Assembly (NCBI GenBank): GCA_964572885.1
Contig: CAZNFC010000017.1
Span: 1 to 15,118, forward strand
DNA from: UBA10107 sp964572885
Lineage (GTDB): Archaea; Nanobdellota; Nanobdellia; Woesearchaeales; UBA10107
Direction: 5' to 3'
DNA: 15,118 bases
A model generated the notes under the pieces. That model saw nothing but the letters and a program-made list of their open reading frames with translations, ran no database searches and was not told the origin of the DNA. Below, piece by piece: positions 1 to 7,024 of the stretch. The position numbers and the translations under genes are program-made. Every line of letters starts with the position of its first letter. Within the stretch, counting starts at the first letter, position 1.

Positions 1-1
1 T

Positions 2-181
2 GAAGATCTTTACAGATTGATTGATGAGTATCTGGGTGTAAAGGATATGTCCCAGAAGAGAAAGATGGAGATAATCGACGAATTAAGAGCGACTCTAAAT
101 GGCGCAAAGACAATACGCACTTATTCAAGATTTGACAGATTATATCAGAAGAGAACGGAAGAACTTAAGAGATATAGATAA
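2..181 (+). CDS. C-terminal fragment of an unidentified protein
   Basis: This is an open frame running in from the left edge and ending at TAA 179-181, giving 59 residues. The fragment is highly charged and probably helical, with LYRLIDEYLGV near its start and a Lys/Arg/Glu-rich end (QKRTEELKRYR). There is no cysteine, no membrane segment and no motif that I recognise. The following gene starts 33 bp downstream behind its own TATA box, so the two are probably separate transcripts. The true start lies outside the window. It may be a regulatory or helical-bundle protein, but the function cannot be called from this piece. Confidence 0.6.
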   Translation, partial: EDLYRLIDEYLGVKDMSQKRKMEIIDELRATLNGAKTIRTYSRFDRLYQKRTEELKRYR

Positions 182-182
182 C

Positions 183-191
183 TTTTATAAA
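183..191 (+). promoter_or_regulatory. TATA box of the 214-1065 membrane protein gene
   Basis: TTTTATAAA is centred about 27 bp before ATG 214, placing the transcription start at or next to the start codon (leaderless). No Shine-Dalgarno sequence is present. Confidence 0.6.
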
Positions 192-213
192 CCTCATTAA
201 TTCTAATTCAATT

Positions 214-1065
214 ATGGTTGTGTTCATAGACGAATTGAAAGAATCATTGACTTATCTTAAGAAAAATTGGTCTTTTATACCAATTGTCGCATTTATTGAT
301 ATGCTTTTCTTCCTTTTATTAGGCGTCGGAAATTTCTTTTTCAAGCAGCATGCAGGACCATCTATCTCTCAGATGTTTGAGAGCATTAGCAGGCTTGGAA
401 CGCAGATGACTGTCGCAGTATCGGAAGGCCAGTCTGCATTGAGCGTTTTATTCAACGATCCTAATTTCTCTTTAAGCTTTAATTCATTGTTTAAGATACT
501 CGCTTTAGTCGCAGTCGGAGCATATCTGCTGTGGATAGTATTTAATGGAGCAAGCTGGGCATTGGCGAATAAAATGCTCGAAAAGAAATTAAATCTAAGG
601 TTCTTTTCTAAATTCTCAGCGGTAAGCGTAGTGTGGTTTTTTATTTTTTCAGTTATCTTTGCATCTTTCATGAGATTCATATTATTCGCTTTATTCAGAA
701 ATCCTCCTCTTTTATCATCTGATACGATACAGACTCTTGCGACTGTAATAAACTGGATATTCTTCTATTTCATGTTCATCTCGATATCTTTGGTTGATTC
801 AAATACCGTAAAAGAGAATATAAAGAAAACTTTTATCTATGGTGTGAAGGGTATTTTTGATTTCATCCCTGCTTACGCAGTGATTATTTTAGTCTTGTAT
901 ATTAATTTCTGGATAACTTTTCTGATATTCAGCCCGTTGCTGCAGAGTCTGGATTCAATAGCTTTGATCGCGACAATGATAAGATTCATCATAGCTGCGC
1001 CTTTCTTGACGTTTGCGAGGATGTATCTGATATTAACTTCGAGAAGAGTTGCTAAATCTAACTAA
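214..1065 (+). CDS. Six-helix integral membrane protein, unknown function
   Basis: This is a 283-aa polytopic membrane protein. Hydrophobic segments lie at roughly residues 20-43, 92-113, 134-158, 175-195, 213-240 and 248-275. A soluble loop at about 44-90 separates the first helix from the rest. There are no obvious catalytic His/Asp/Glu clusters and no cysteines. The layout resembles the poorly characterised multi-pass DUF4013-like proteins common in archaea, but I cannot assign a family with confidence. ATG 214 is chosen because a TATA box lies 27 bp upstream, as for its neighbours. The gene converges on the zinc-ribbon gene, and the two stop codons overlap by a few bases. A large antisense frame at 369-680 is a shadow. 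Confidence 0.85.
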   Translation: MVVFIDELKESLTYLKKNWSFIPIVAFIDMLFFLLLGVGNFFFKQHAGPSISQMFESISRLGTQMTVAVSEGQSALSVLFNDPNFSLSFNSLFKILALVAVGAYLLWIVFNGASWALANKMLEKKLNLRFFSKFSAVSVVWFFIFSVIFASFMRFILFALFRNPPLLSSDTIQTLATVINWIFFYFMFISISLVDSNTVKENIKKTFIYGVKGIFDFIPAYAVIILVLYINFWITFLIFSPLLQSLDSIALIATMIRFIIAAPFLTFARMYLILTSRRVAKSN

Positions 1066-1337
1066 AATTCTATCCCTGTGGTCTGGTCGAATGTCTTGTT
1101 TCCGCATTTAGGGCATTTTATCTTCGTTATAGGAAATACTTTCGTTATAGAGTTTGATCTGCATGTCTTGCACTGCAGTCTTTCAGAGACGCTGTCTATC
1201 AATGATAGACTGTCACATGCATTGCATAAAAAGCTGTTCTGCATGCTGAATTTTCCTAATGCTAGTTGCTTTTGCTCTTCTATGTAGAAATCTTCATCAT
1301 GATTGCACTTTCTGCATTTTATCTTTCTGATTGTCAT
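1062..1337 (-). CDS. Double zinc-ribbon protein (four CxxC motifs)
   Basis: This is a 91-aa protein with four CxxC knuckles at residues C8/C11, C38/C41, C56/C59 and C75/C78. That is enough for two four-cysteine zinc ribbons. The last knuckle reads IKCPKCGNKTF, typical of archaeal zinc-ribbon or rubredoxin-like domains in RNA-, ribosome- or transcription-associated proteins. The start is set at ATG 1337 rather than TTG 1358, because a TATA-like element (1357-1364) sits 25 bp before this ATG and would overlap the longer frame. It follows SRP54 on the same strand after a 120-bp spacer containing a large inverted repeat, so it may be co-transcribed or separately initiated. Function is unknown; nucleic acid binding is an inference from the fold. 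Confidence 0.75.
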   Translation of the reverse strand: MTIRKIKCRKCNHDEDFYIEEQKQLALGKFSMQNSFLCNACDSLSLIDSVSERLQCKTCRSNSITKVFPITKIKCPKCGNKTFDQTTGIEF

Positions 1338-1340
1338 TTT

Positions 1341-1455
1341 AATTGCACCGACTCGCAATTATATGTTGTTTTGGACTGCCGTTTTCCCGTAAGGAACAAC
1401 CCGTTCCGGCATTATTTGAATTTACAAAATTATTGCTCGATAAATTGGTGCAATT
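1341..1455. repeat. Inverted-repeat-bounded spacer with nested GC-rich hairpin
   Basis: A perfect 9-bp inverted repeat, AATTGCACC (1341-1349) and GGTGCAATT (1447-1455), encloses almost the entire spacer between the SRP54 stop and the zinc-ribbon start. Nested inside are GCAAT 1355-1359 with ATTGC 1432-1436, TGCC 1377-1380 with GGCA 1408-1411, and GGAAC 1393-1397 with GTTCC 1403-1407. The arms are in register for one long stem with internal loops. The core at 1373-1411 is much more GC-rich than its surroundings. It could be a structured RNA element of the srp54 transcript, an independent small RNA or a very short mobile repeat. TCATT occurs at 1334-1338 and 1458-1462, close to both ends. No protein is encoded here. 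Confidence 0.4.
1357..1364 (-). promoter_or_regulatory. TATA-like element of the zinc-ribbon gene
   Basis: On the minus strand ATATAATT is centred about 25 bp before ATG 1337. It lies inside the inverted-repeat spacer, so folding or protein binding there could affect initiation. Confidence 0.4.
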
Positions 1456-1457
1456 AT

Positions 1458-2795
1458 TCATTTTCTATTTCCTGTCATTTTCTTCATCATCTTTTCCATT
1501 CCTTTCTCGCCTTTCATCATCTTCATCATTTTCTTGCTTTGCTTATATTGCTTCAATAAATCCCTTACATCCGTGACGCTTAATCCTGAGCCTTTTGCAA
1601 TCCTTTCAACTCTTTTTCCATCTATGATCTCAGGATCTTCCAATTCAGGTTTTGTCATGGAGTCCATTGCATGCTTCCATTTTTTTAATTTGCCTTCTTG
1701 GACTTGCAAAGCTTCTTTAGGGATCTTTATCTGTCCAAATCCCGGAATCATCTCGACGATCTTGCTTAACGGTCCCATCTTTCCCATGGCTTCCATCTGT
1801 GAATATAAATCAACAAGATTAAATTCTCCTTTTAATAATTTCTTGCTTAGATCCTGTGCTTCTTCCTCTGATATAGCTTCCTTTGCTTTTTCCAATAATG
1901 CTTCGATATCTCCCATTCCCAATAATCTTCCGACGAATCTTTTTGGATCGAATTCCTCGAATGCATCTATCTTTTCTCCAACTCCTATGAATTTTACTTT
2001 TGCTCCTGTTATTGCGCATGCAGACAATGCTCCTCCTCCTTTTGCAGTTCCGTCAAGCTTAGTGATTATCACTCCTGTCACTCCGCATGTGTCATGGAAA
2101 GTTTTTGCTTGAATTTCAGCAGCCTGTCCTACATCAGCACCCATAACTAAAAGAGCTTCATGCGGTTGAATTAATTTATTTACCTGTCTTAATTCAGTTA
2201 TCAATTCTTCATTCAATGCGTCCCTTCCTGCAGTGTCGTAGATGACGACATCAAATTTATTCAGCTCTTTCTCGAATTCTTTTAATATCTTACTTGGATT
2301 CTTTTCTTTAGGATTCCCATATACAGATATTTCTGCTCTTTCACCGATCTGTTTCAATTGCTCGTATGCTGCAGGCCTCCATACGTCTAAGCTTACTAAT
2401 GCGACTTTATGCCCTCTTTTCTTGATATATTTCCCTAATTTTCCTGCCGTCGTCGTCTTTCCGTTTCCGAACAATCCGACTAACATTATTCTTGTCTGTT
2501 TTTTATCGAAGTTTATAGAAGTCTTTTCTTCTCCTAAGAACTTCACTAATTCCTGATATACGATATTCGTGAGATACTCTTTTTTTGTCAATCCGCCGGG
2601 AGGTTCTTCTTTTAATGCCCTGTCTTTTATTCTTTTTGTAAGTTCAAGGACTAATTTGACATTCACATCTCCTTTCAGAAGCGCTTTTTGTATCTCTTTC
2701 ACTAATTCATTTATCAGCCTTTCATCTACAAAGATTGCTTTGCTTATCTTGCTCAATGTCTCCTTTAATGAGTCTCCAAGGCCTTCTAATACCAT
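1458..2795 (-). CDS. srp54: Signal recognition particle GTPase SRP54
   Basis: SRP54 binds SRP RNA and signal peptides emerging from the ribosome, then docks with FtsY at the membrane to deliver secretory and membrane proteins. The 445-aa length fits the family. An N-terminal helical domain (about 1-95, MVLEGLGDSLKETL) is followed by the NG GTPase with G1 GLFGNGKTTT (107-116), DTAGR (187-191), DVGQAAE near 221 and TKLDG (245-249). A methionine-rich M domain from about 300 ends in the RIAKGSG motif and a KKMMKMMKG tail that contact SRP RNA and signal peptides. G1 reads FGNGK where QGSGK is usual. The start is set at ATG 2795: the frame extends 36 codons further, but that extension lacks family similarity and a TATA box lies at 2817-2826. 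It is divergent from the DUF2238-like gene. Confidence 0.97.
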   Translation of the reverse strand: MVLEGLGDSLKETLSKISKAIFVDERLINELVKEIQKALLKGDVNVKLVLELTKRIKDRALKEEPPGGLTKKEYLTNIVYQELVKFLGEEKTSINFDKKQTRIMLVGLFGNGKTTTAGKLGKYIKKRGHKVALVSLDVWRPAAYEQLKQIGERAEISVYGNPKEKNPSKILKEFEKELNKFDVVIYDTAGRDALNEELITELRQVNKLIQPHEALLVMGADVGQAAEIQAKTFHDTCGVTGVIITKLDGTAKGGGALSACAITGAKVKFIGVGEKIDAFEEFDPKRFVGRLLGMGDIEALLEKAKEAISEEEAQDLSKKLLKGEFNLVDLYSQMEAMGKMGPLSKIVEMIPGFGQIKIPKEALQVQEGKLKKWKHAMDSMTKPELEDPEIIDGKRVERIAKGSGLSVTDVRDLLKQYKQSKKMMKMMKGEKGMEKMMKKMTGNRK

Positions 2796-2816
2796 GGAAT
2801 ATTGTATGAGCCAATG

Positions 2817-2826
2817 TTTTATAAAG
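2817..2826 (-). promoter_or_regulatory. TATA box of srp54
   Basis: Minus-strand CTTTATAAAA is centred near 2822, about 27 bp before ATG 2795. This supports the internal ATG as the real start and a leaderless transcript. Confidence 0.6.
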
Positions 2827-2838
2827 CTATTTGTGGAA

Positions 2839-2850
2839 AAGCTTTTAAGC
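2839..2850 (+). promoter_or_regulatory. Weak TATA-like element of the DUF2238-like gene
   Basis: AAGCTTTTAAGC lies about 24 bp before ATG 2869. It is a poorer match than the other boxes here, and the AT-rich TTAAATTATATAT just before the ATG is an alternative. Confidence 0.35.
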
Positions 2851-2868
2851 TTCGTTAAATTATATATC

Positions 2869-3468
2869 ATGATGAGAAAAAGAGGCCTTTTAACTTCATA
2901 CATCTTCTTTATGTTTATTTATATTGCATTCACTTTGTATGCATTATCGCAGAAATCTATCTGGGTATTTGACGGCATATTGTACTCGGCAATATTAACA
3001 ATTATCTATCATTTCAGTAAAAGATTTAATTTAAGTGTGCAGGAACTTGCAATGTTGAATATAGGCATGCTTCTTCAGCTTGCCGGTTTTTTTGGAGCAT
3101 ACGGATTAAATATTCCTTTTTTCCATTATGATAAGATTGTTCATTTTTTTACGATGGCAGTTGTTGCATATGCATTCTTTAAATTTGTGGATAAGACATT
3201 AAACGATAAAATAATAAGAGATAATGCTGCGTTATTCATCTTTCTTGTCATATCAGCATCAATCACTCTCGGATTAACAGTCGAATTCATTGAATATGGG
3301 GGTTTTTTTGTCGTCGGAAATCAGGATAATATTCTTTCGCCTGGCGCAGGTTATAAAAGCGCGGATATTTATCAGGACACCATGAATGATATCGCTTCAA
3401 ATATCCTTGGAGCTGTACTTGGAACATTTATCTATTACAATGTAAAATATAAGAAAAAAATTCAATAA
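2869..3468 (+). CDS. DUF2238/YjdF-like integral membrane protein
   Basis: This is a 199-aa membrane protein with about five to six hydrophobic segments (roughly 8-27, 35-50, 60-80, 90-107, 120-138 and 175-192). The pattern of polar residues matches what I recall of the DUF2238 (YjdF-like) family: HYDKIVHF (86-93), an ExxEY motif in a helix (E139, E142) and a closing YQDTMNDIASNILGAVLG (168-185). The acidic and histidine residues lie near helix ends and could bind metal or form an active site, but no biochemical role is established to my knowledge. The frame runs upstream to 2569 only as antisense to srp54. ATG 2869 (or the next codon, ATG 2872) is chosen because it clears the divergent SRP54 promoter. 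Its stop overlaps the convergent 118-aa gene by 7 bp. Confidence 0.8.
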   Translation: MMRKRGLLTSYIFFMFIYIAFTLYALSQKSIWVFDGILYSAILTIIYHFSKRFNLSVQELAMLNIGMLLQLAGFFGAYGLNIPFFHYDKIVHFFTMAVVAYAFFKFVDKTLNDKIIRDNAALFIFLVISASITLGLTVEFIEYGGFFVVGNQDNILSPGAGYKSADIYQDTMNDIASNILGAVLGTFIYYNVKYKKKIQ

Positions 3469-3818
3469 GGCCTGGCATTTACATGTGCTAGCGAAATTCC
3501 GCCGCGATCATTCAACTGCTCAATTTGATCAGCTATCAGCGTTTCATCAATTAATTTAATCAATTCATATTCTCCGGTTTTGATTCCCTTAAATATTTGT
3601 ATGACTTTCCTGTAATTCGGAGGATGAATATGCCATCTAAAGTATGATTTTCTTGGAGGATAATGTAAAATTACAGGGAGAGGCGTTTCAGAATCAATCT
3701 CAGGTAATTCTCTTAACACACGTCTAAAACTTGCTCTTGCTCTTTGTTCAAGTTTAGCTTGTGCAGCAGGATTTTCTTTAATGTCGTCTTCTGTAACAAG
3801 CACTCCGATGTTTTTCAT
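3462..3818 (-). CDS. Hypothetical protein with HxH motif, 118 aa
   Basis: This is a soluble, unrecognised protein. The N-terminal half is charged and helical (KLEQRARASFRRVLRELPEI). A central segment, LPVILHYPPRKSYFRWHIHPPNYRKVI, is rich in aromatic residues, prolines and histidines and contains HIH. The C-terminal part again looks helical. There is no signal peptide and no cysteine. The HIHPP stretch might bind metal or an anionic ligand, but that is a guess. ATG 3818 is supported by a minus-strand TATA box at 3840-3850. The gene is divergent from the ABC exporter operon, with a long near-perfect AT palindrome between them, and convergent with the DUF2238-like gene. Confidence 0.65.
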   Translation of the reverse strand: MKNIGVLVTEDDIKENPAAQAKLEQRARASFRRVLRELPEIDSETPLPVILHYPPRKSYFRWHIHPPNYRKVIQIFKGIKTGEYELIKLIDETLIADQIEQLNDRGGISLAHVNARPY

Positions 3819-3839
3819 TTATCTGCTTAAAAGTAAATG

Positions 3840-3850
3840 CTATAAAAGTC
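3840..3850 (-). promoter_or_regulatory. TATA box of the 118-aa gene
   Basis: Minus-strand GACTTTTATAG is centred about 27 bp before ATG 3818, giving a leaderless arrangement. Confidence 0.55.
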
Positions 3851-3857
3851 TTTCTTT

Positions 3858-3885
3858 TATATATTTTCTATATAGTAAATATATA
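3858..3885. promoter_or_regulatory. 28-bp near-perfect AT palindrome in a divergent promoter
   Basis: The sequence is symmetric about 3871/3872 with core CTATATAG (3868-3875). Thirteen of 14 base pairs match; only T3867/T3876 fails. It lies between the TATA boxes of the 118-aa gene (3840-3850) and the ABC operon (3909-3917), upstream of both, where a dimeric regulator could control both. Because it is nearly all A/T, chance symmetry is easier than usual. Confidence 0.35.
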
Positions 3886-3908
3886 CCACACACCAATGCT
3901 AAACAAGA

Positions 3909-3917
3909 TTTATAAAC
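3909..3917 (+). promoter_or_regulatory. TATA box of the ABC exporter operon
   Basis: TTTATAAAC is preceded by the purine-rich AACAAGA (BRE-like) and centred 26 bp before ATG 3939. It is one of the clearest promoters in the window. Confidence 0.65.
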
Positions 3918-3938
3918 CTTATAACCCAAGAATTCATC

Positions 3939-4889
3939 ATGGCGCAGCCCATAGTGAAAATAAGAGGTGTTAGCAAGAGCTTTGGCGATAAACTTGTCCT
4001 AAATAATATCAATCTTGACATAGTTGAAGGCGAGGTTTTTGGTCTCATCGGGACATCAGGAGCAGGGAAGACAACTTTATTGGAATCAATTGTAGGGTTT
4101 TTTCCTATAAGCAAGGGCGATATCTCTTTCAGAAAAGATACTTCTGTCGATAATTTCATATCATTAAAAAATGATCCTTCTATAAAACAGCAGATAGGAT
4201 TCTCGACACAGGATCCGAGTTTTTATGACAAACTGACTGTAAAAGAAAATCTTGAATATTTTGCAAGGCTTTATGACATCCAAGAAGGATTCATAGAAGC
4301 AAGAATAAAGAAAATCATAGAGTTTGTCGAATTGACCGGAGAAGAAAACACTTTAGGCGGAGAACTTTCAGGAGGGATGAAGAAAAGGCTTGATATCGCA
4401 TGTTCGATAATAAATGATCCAAAGATATTGATTTTAGACGAGCCTACTGCAGATCTGGATCCAGTCCTAAGAAAACATATATGGAAATTGATACAAAAAA
4501 TAAATTCAGTAGGAAAGACAGTGATAATCTCATCGCACTTTCTTGAGGAGATGGATGTCTTATGCAACAGGATAGGAATAATCGCCAACAACTCAATCGC
4601 TATGGTAGGCACGGCAGATGACCTGAGAAAGACTTATGATTATGAAAAAGAGATCGTACTGAACACAGAATCAAAGAATTATCAGAGAGTGGCATCATCT
4701 CTTGCAGGACTTCCTTTATCTAAAGTCATACAAAGGAATGACAAGATGATCATCTATTCGAAGCAGGCAGAATATGTCCTCAAAAAATTGATCGATATAC
4801 TGGATAGAGACAAAGAAAACATCCTTGAATTAGAGATACAAAGACCCACTCTTGATGAAGTATTTGCATCCGTCACGAAACCAAAATGA
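3939..4889 (+). CDS. ABC exporter ATP-binding subunit
   Basis: This is the cytoplasmic ATPase of an ABC-2 type exporter, pairing with the permease that follows. The 316 residues contain Walker A GTSGAGKTT (38-46), Q-loop Gln91, signature LSGGM (143-147), Walker B ILILDEPT (163-170) with the ADLD D-loop, and the switch His200 in VIISSH. A C-terminal extension of about 90 residues after the nucleotide-binding domain, ending LEIQRPTLDEVFASVT, is typical of the CcmA/DrrA-like drug- and lipid-export branch. The stop overlaps the permease start as ATGA (4886-4889), indicating translational coupling. The substrate cannot be inferred from sequence; drug, lipid or polymer export are the usual options. 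Confidence 0.95.
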   Translation: MAQPIVKIRGVSKSFGDKLVLNNINLDIVEGEVFGLIGTSGAGKTTLLESIVGFFPISKGDISFRKDTSVDNFISLKNDPSIKQQIGFSTQDPSFYDKLTVKENLEYFARLYDIQEGFIEARIKKIIEFVELTGEENTLGGELSGGMKKRLDIACSIINDPKILILDEPTADLDPVLRKHIWKLIQKINSVGKTVIISSHFLEEMDVLCNRIGIIANNSIAMVGTADDLRKTYDYEKEIVLNTESKNYQRVASSLAGLPLSKVIQRNDKMIIYSKQAEYVLKKLIDILDRDKENILELEIQRPTLDEVFASVTKPK

Positions 4890-6586
4890 AACTGCTGACC
4901 ATAATACAGAAAAATTTCAGGATATTCATCAGATCTAAAGTTTCTGCCCTCATAATATTTCTTGGACCTGTCCTTCTTGTTTCTCTTATAGGCTTGTCTT
5001 TCAGCAACACACAGCTTCCCGGACTTACCGTGGGAGTTTATTCCCCGACTTACAATGATTTCACAAACTCGATAATATCCAAGGTAGAAGAGAATAAATT
5101 TATTGTAAATAAATTCAAGAACAACGAGACATGTTCTGATGCTGTAAAGAAAGGAGACGCAGCAATCTGTCTTGTATTCCCGGTCAATATGGATAAGAAT
5201 AACAATGAAGTGACTTTTGTAGTAGATTACTCAAAATTAAATCTTGTATGGATAGTAGTTGATATTTTCTCAAACAAAGTAGGAGAAAGATCCACTGAAT
5301 TAAGATATAACTATGCGACAGATCTTTTGAGCAGGGTAGTAAGCACTAAAGATGATCTGCAGAAGCAGAAATCTGATGTTGATTCATTGGTCTCTAAACA
5401 GGGAGAATCAAAGACAACTTTGACGAGCGCAAGCACAGGATTAAGCGAGATTAATCCTACGATAGAACCAGGCATAGATGTGAATGCAGGAACGGCAAAA
5501 TCAAGCATATCACAGATCAGGTCAGATCTCGACTCCGCTAAAAGCAAGATAGCTGATGCAAGAGCAAGTGTTTCAAATTCCGGATTGTCTGATTCTGATA
5601 AGAGTGATATAACAGGCAGCCTTGATTCTGCAAATAGTGTACTTGCCGGCGCAAATATCTATCTTGAAGGGAATGGAAGCATCAATTCGCTTGAATATAT
5701 CGTCACGACGATCGATACTGCATTAGTGAATGCGCAGCAGCAGCTTGAACAGATAAAGGCAAAGAAACAGGCAGTGAGCGGAGACTTAGTCACTTTAGAA
5801 AGTTCGCTTACAGATTCAATTTTAGCAGTAGATTCTTTAAATAATGTCCTCTCTGATATGATCTCAAGACTGGAGAATGTGCAGAGTTCAGATGCAGAGC
5901 AGTTAGTCAGCCCTATAAAGACCAAAATAGAACCTGTCGCATCGGCAGAGACGCATTTCAATTATCTTTTCCCTACACTTATTGCATTAGTCGTCATGAT
6001 AACAGCAATATTATTGAGCTCCACCCTTGTGATGAGTGAGAAGAAATCAAAATCATTCTTCAGGAATTTCATAACTCCTACAAGCGATCTGATGTTCAAT
6101 CTCGGTACCTTCCTCACTTCTGTTGCTGCTATCGTCATCCAGATGATAATTTTCCTTATAGTCTCAGGATTATTCTTTGATACGAAGATAACTGATTCCA
6201 TAGGAACGACATCTTTGATTCTGTTATTTGTGATATCAACATTTACCCTTCTGGGGATGCTCATAGGCTATCTTTTCAAGTCGGAAGAGACTTATGTCCT
6301 TGCAGCAATAACTGTCTCGACAATATTACTTTTCCTTTCATCGACAGTGATGCCTATAGAAAGTATTTCTGATTCAGTGAGAAAATTCGCTTCATTCACT
6401 CCATTTGTAGTTAGTGAAGGATTATTGAGAGAAGCGATGTTCTTCAAGTTCGGTTTCCTTACATTGATACCTGATATGCTCATCCTGATAGGTTACATCG
6501 CAATATTCTTCGGTGTCATCGTAGCTATACAGAAGATGGCTGGGTATAACATATCTTTCGTCAAAAGGAAGGTTATGAAGAAGTAA
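4886..6586 (+). CDS. ABC-2 type permease with large extracytoplasmic helical domain
   Basis: This 566-aa membrane subunit is encoded directly after its ATPase. One transmembrane helix lies at about residues 19-40. A soluble domain of some 320 residues follows, then five C-terminal helices at about 362-387, 403-430, 440-465, 470-492 and 530-553. This 1+5 layout is that of ABC-2 permeases. The outer domain contains LPGLTVGVYSPTYNDFT and then a long Ser/Asp/Gln/Ala-rich helical, probably coiled-coil stretch (about 150-345, for example ALVNAQQQLEQIKAKKQAV). The topology resembles YhgE/Pip-type exporters with a coiled-coil outer region, but I cannot prove membership. It starts inside the ATPase stop with no Shine-Dalgarno sequence, consistent with coupling. 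Substrate unknown. Confidence 0.9.
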   Translation: MKLLTIIQKNFRIFIRSKVSALIIFLGPVLLVSLIGLSFSNTQLPGLTVGVYSPTYNDFTNSIISKVEENKFIVNKFKNNETCSDAVKKGDAAICLVFPVNMDKNNNEVTFVVDYSKLNLVWIVVDIFSNKVGERSTELRYNYATDLLSRVVSTKDDLQKQKSDVDSLVSKQGESKTTLTSASTGLSEINPTIEPGIDVNAGTAKSSISQIRSDLDSAKSKIADARASVSNSGLSDSDKSDITGSLDSANSVLAGANIYLEGNGSINSLEYIVTTIDTALVNAQQQLEQIKAKKQAVSGDLVTLESSLTDSILAVDSLNNVLSDMISRLENVQSSDAEQLVSPIKTKIEPVASAETHFNYLFPTLIALVVMITAILLSSTLVMSEKKSKSFFRNFITPTSDLMFNLGTFLTSVAAIVIQMIIFLIVSGLFFDTKITDSIGTTSLILLFVISTFTLLGMLIGYLFKSEETYVLAAITVSTILLFLSSTVMPIESISDSVRKFASFTPFVVSEGLLREAMFFKFGFLTLIPDMLILIGYIAIFFGVIVAIQKMAGYNISFVKRKVMKK

Positions 6587-6602
6587 TATTGTTTCACAAA
6601 AC

Positions 6603-6610
6603 TTATAAAT
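6603..6610 (+). promoter_or_regulatory. TATA box of the cupredoxin operon
   Basis: TTATAAAT follows CACAAAAC (BRE-like) and is centred about 25 bp before ATG 6632. Leaderless. Confidence 0.65.
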
Positions 6611-6631
6611 AGATTAAAGTCTTGATTTGTT

Positions 6632-7024
6632 ATGAAAAAAATAATTATGTTGTTTTTAACAATGATGCTTGTTGCAGCATGCTCTTCAACTCAGAATTCT
6701 CAGCCCACTGCTCAACCTACGACTGGTTATGCAGCTAAAGATTCAGGAAATGTAAAGGAATTTACAATGACTGCAAAGAACTGGGAATTTGATCCTGGAA
6801 CGATAACAGTCAATAAAGGAGACACGGTATTGCTGCATATCGCAAGCACAGATGTAGAGCACGGATTTTTCCTCCCTGACTTTAATGTAAATAAGAAGAT
6901 AAATCCAGGAGAGACTGTTGATGTTCAATTTGTAGCGGACAAGACAGGAACATTCACATTCCACTGCAATGTTTTCTGCGGTGCTGGCCATCGTGAGATG
7001 GAAGGGCAATTAATAGTACAATGA
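6632..7024 (+). CDS. CuA-type cupredoxin lipoprotein
   Basis: This is a 130-aa membrane-anchored copper protein, probably an outer-surface electron carrier or copper-handling protein. The N-terminus is a lipoprotein signal with lipobox LVAAC and lipidation Cys17, then a Ser/Thr/Gln/Pro linker to about 40. The cupredoxin domain (about 41-130) carries the binuclear CuA ligand set: His77 in DVEHGFF, then C112-NVF-C116-GAG-H120-RE-M123. This matches the CxxxCGxxHxxM pattern of cytochrome oxidase subunit II and N2O reductase. The glutamate that supplies a backbone ligand in oxidases is replaced by Val (CNVFC), which need not disrupt the site. There is no membrane hairpin of a real COX2 and no oxidase subunit I nearby. 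Its stop overlaps the MraZ-like gene as ATGA. Confidence 0.9.
   Translation: MKKIIMLFLTMMLVAACSSTQNSQPTAQPTTGYAAKDSGNVKEFTMTAKNWEFDPGTITVNKGDTVLLHIASTDVEHGFFLPDFNVNKKINPGETVDVQFVADKTGTFTFHCNVFCGAGHREMEGQLIVQ

Noticed and set aside
1534..2112. Long plus-strand open frame (192 codons) antisense to srp54
   Set aside because: It is a shadow of the conserved SRP54 frame: Ser/Pro/Phe/Asn-rich composition, no promoter, and no family similarity.
2569..2868. N-terminal extension of the DUF2238-like protein
   Set aside because: These codons are antisense to the SRP54 N-terminus and cross its promoter. The membrane protein starts naturally at ATG 2869.
2796..2903. 36-residue N-terminal extension of SRP54
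   Set aside because: It overlaps the TATA box at 2817-2826, and the family begins at MVLEGLGDSL.
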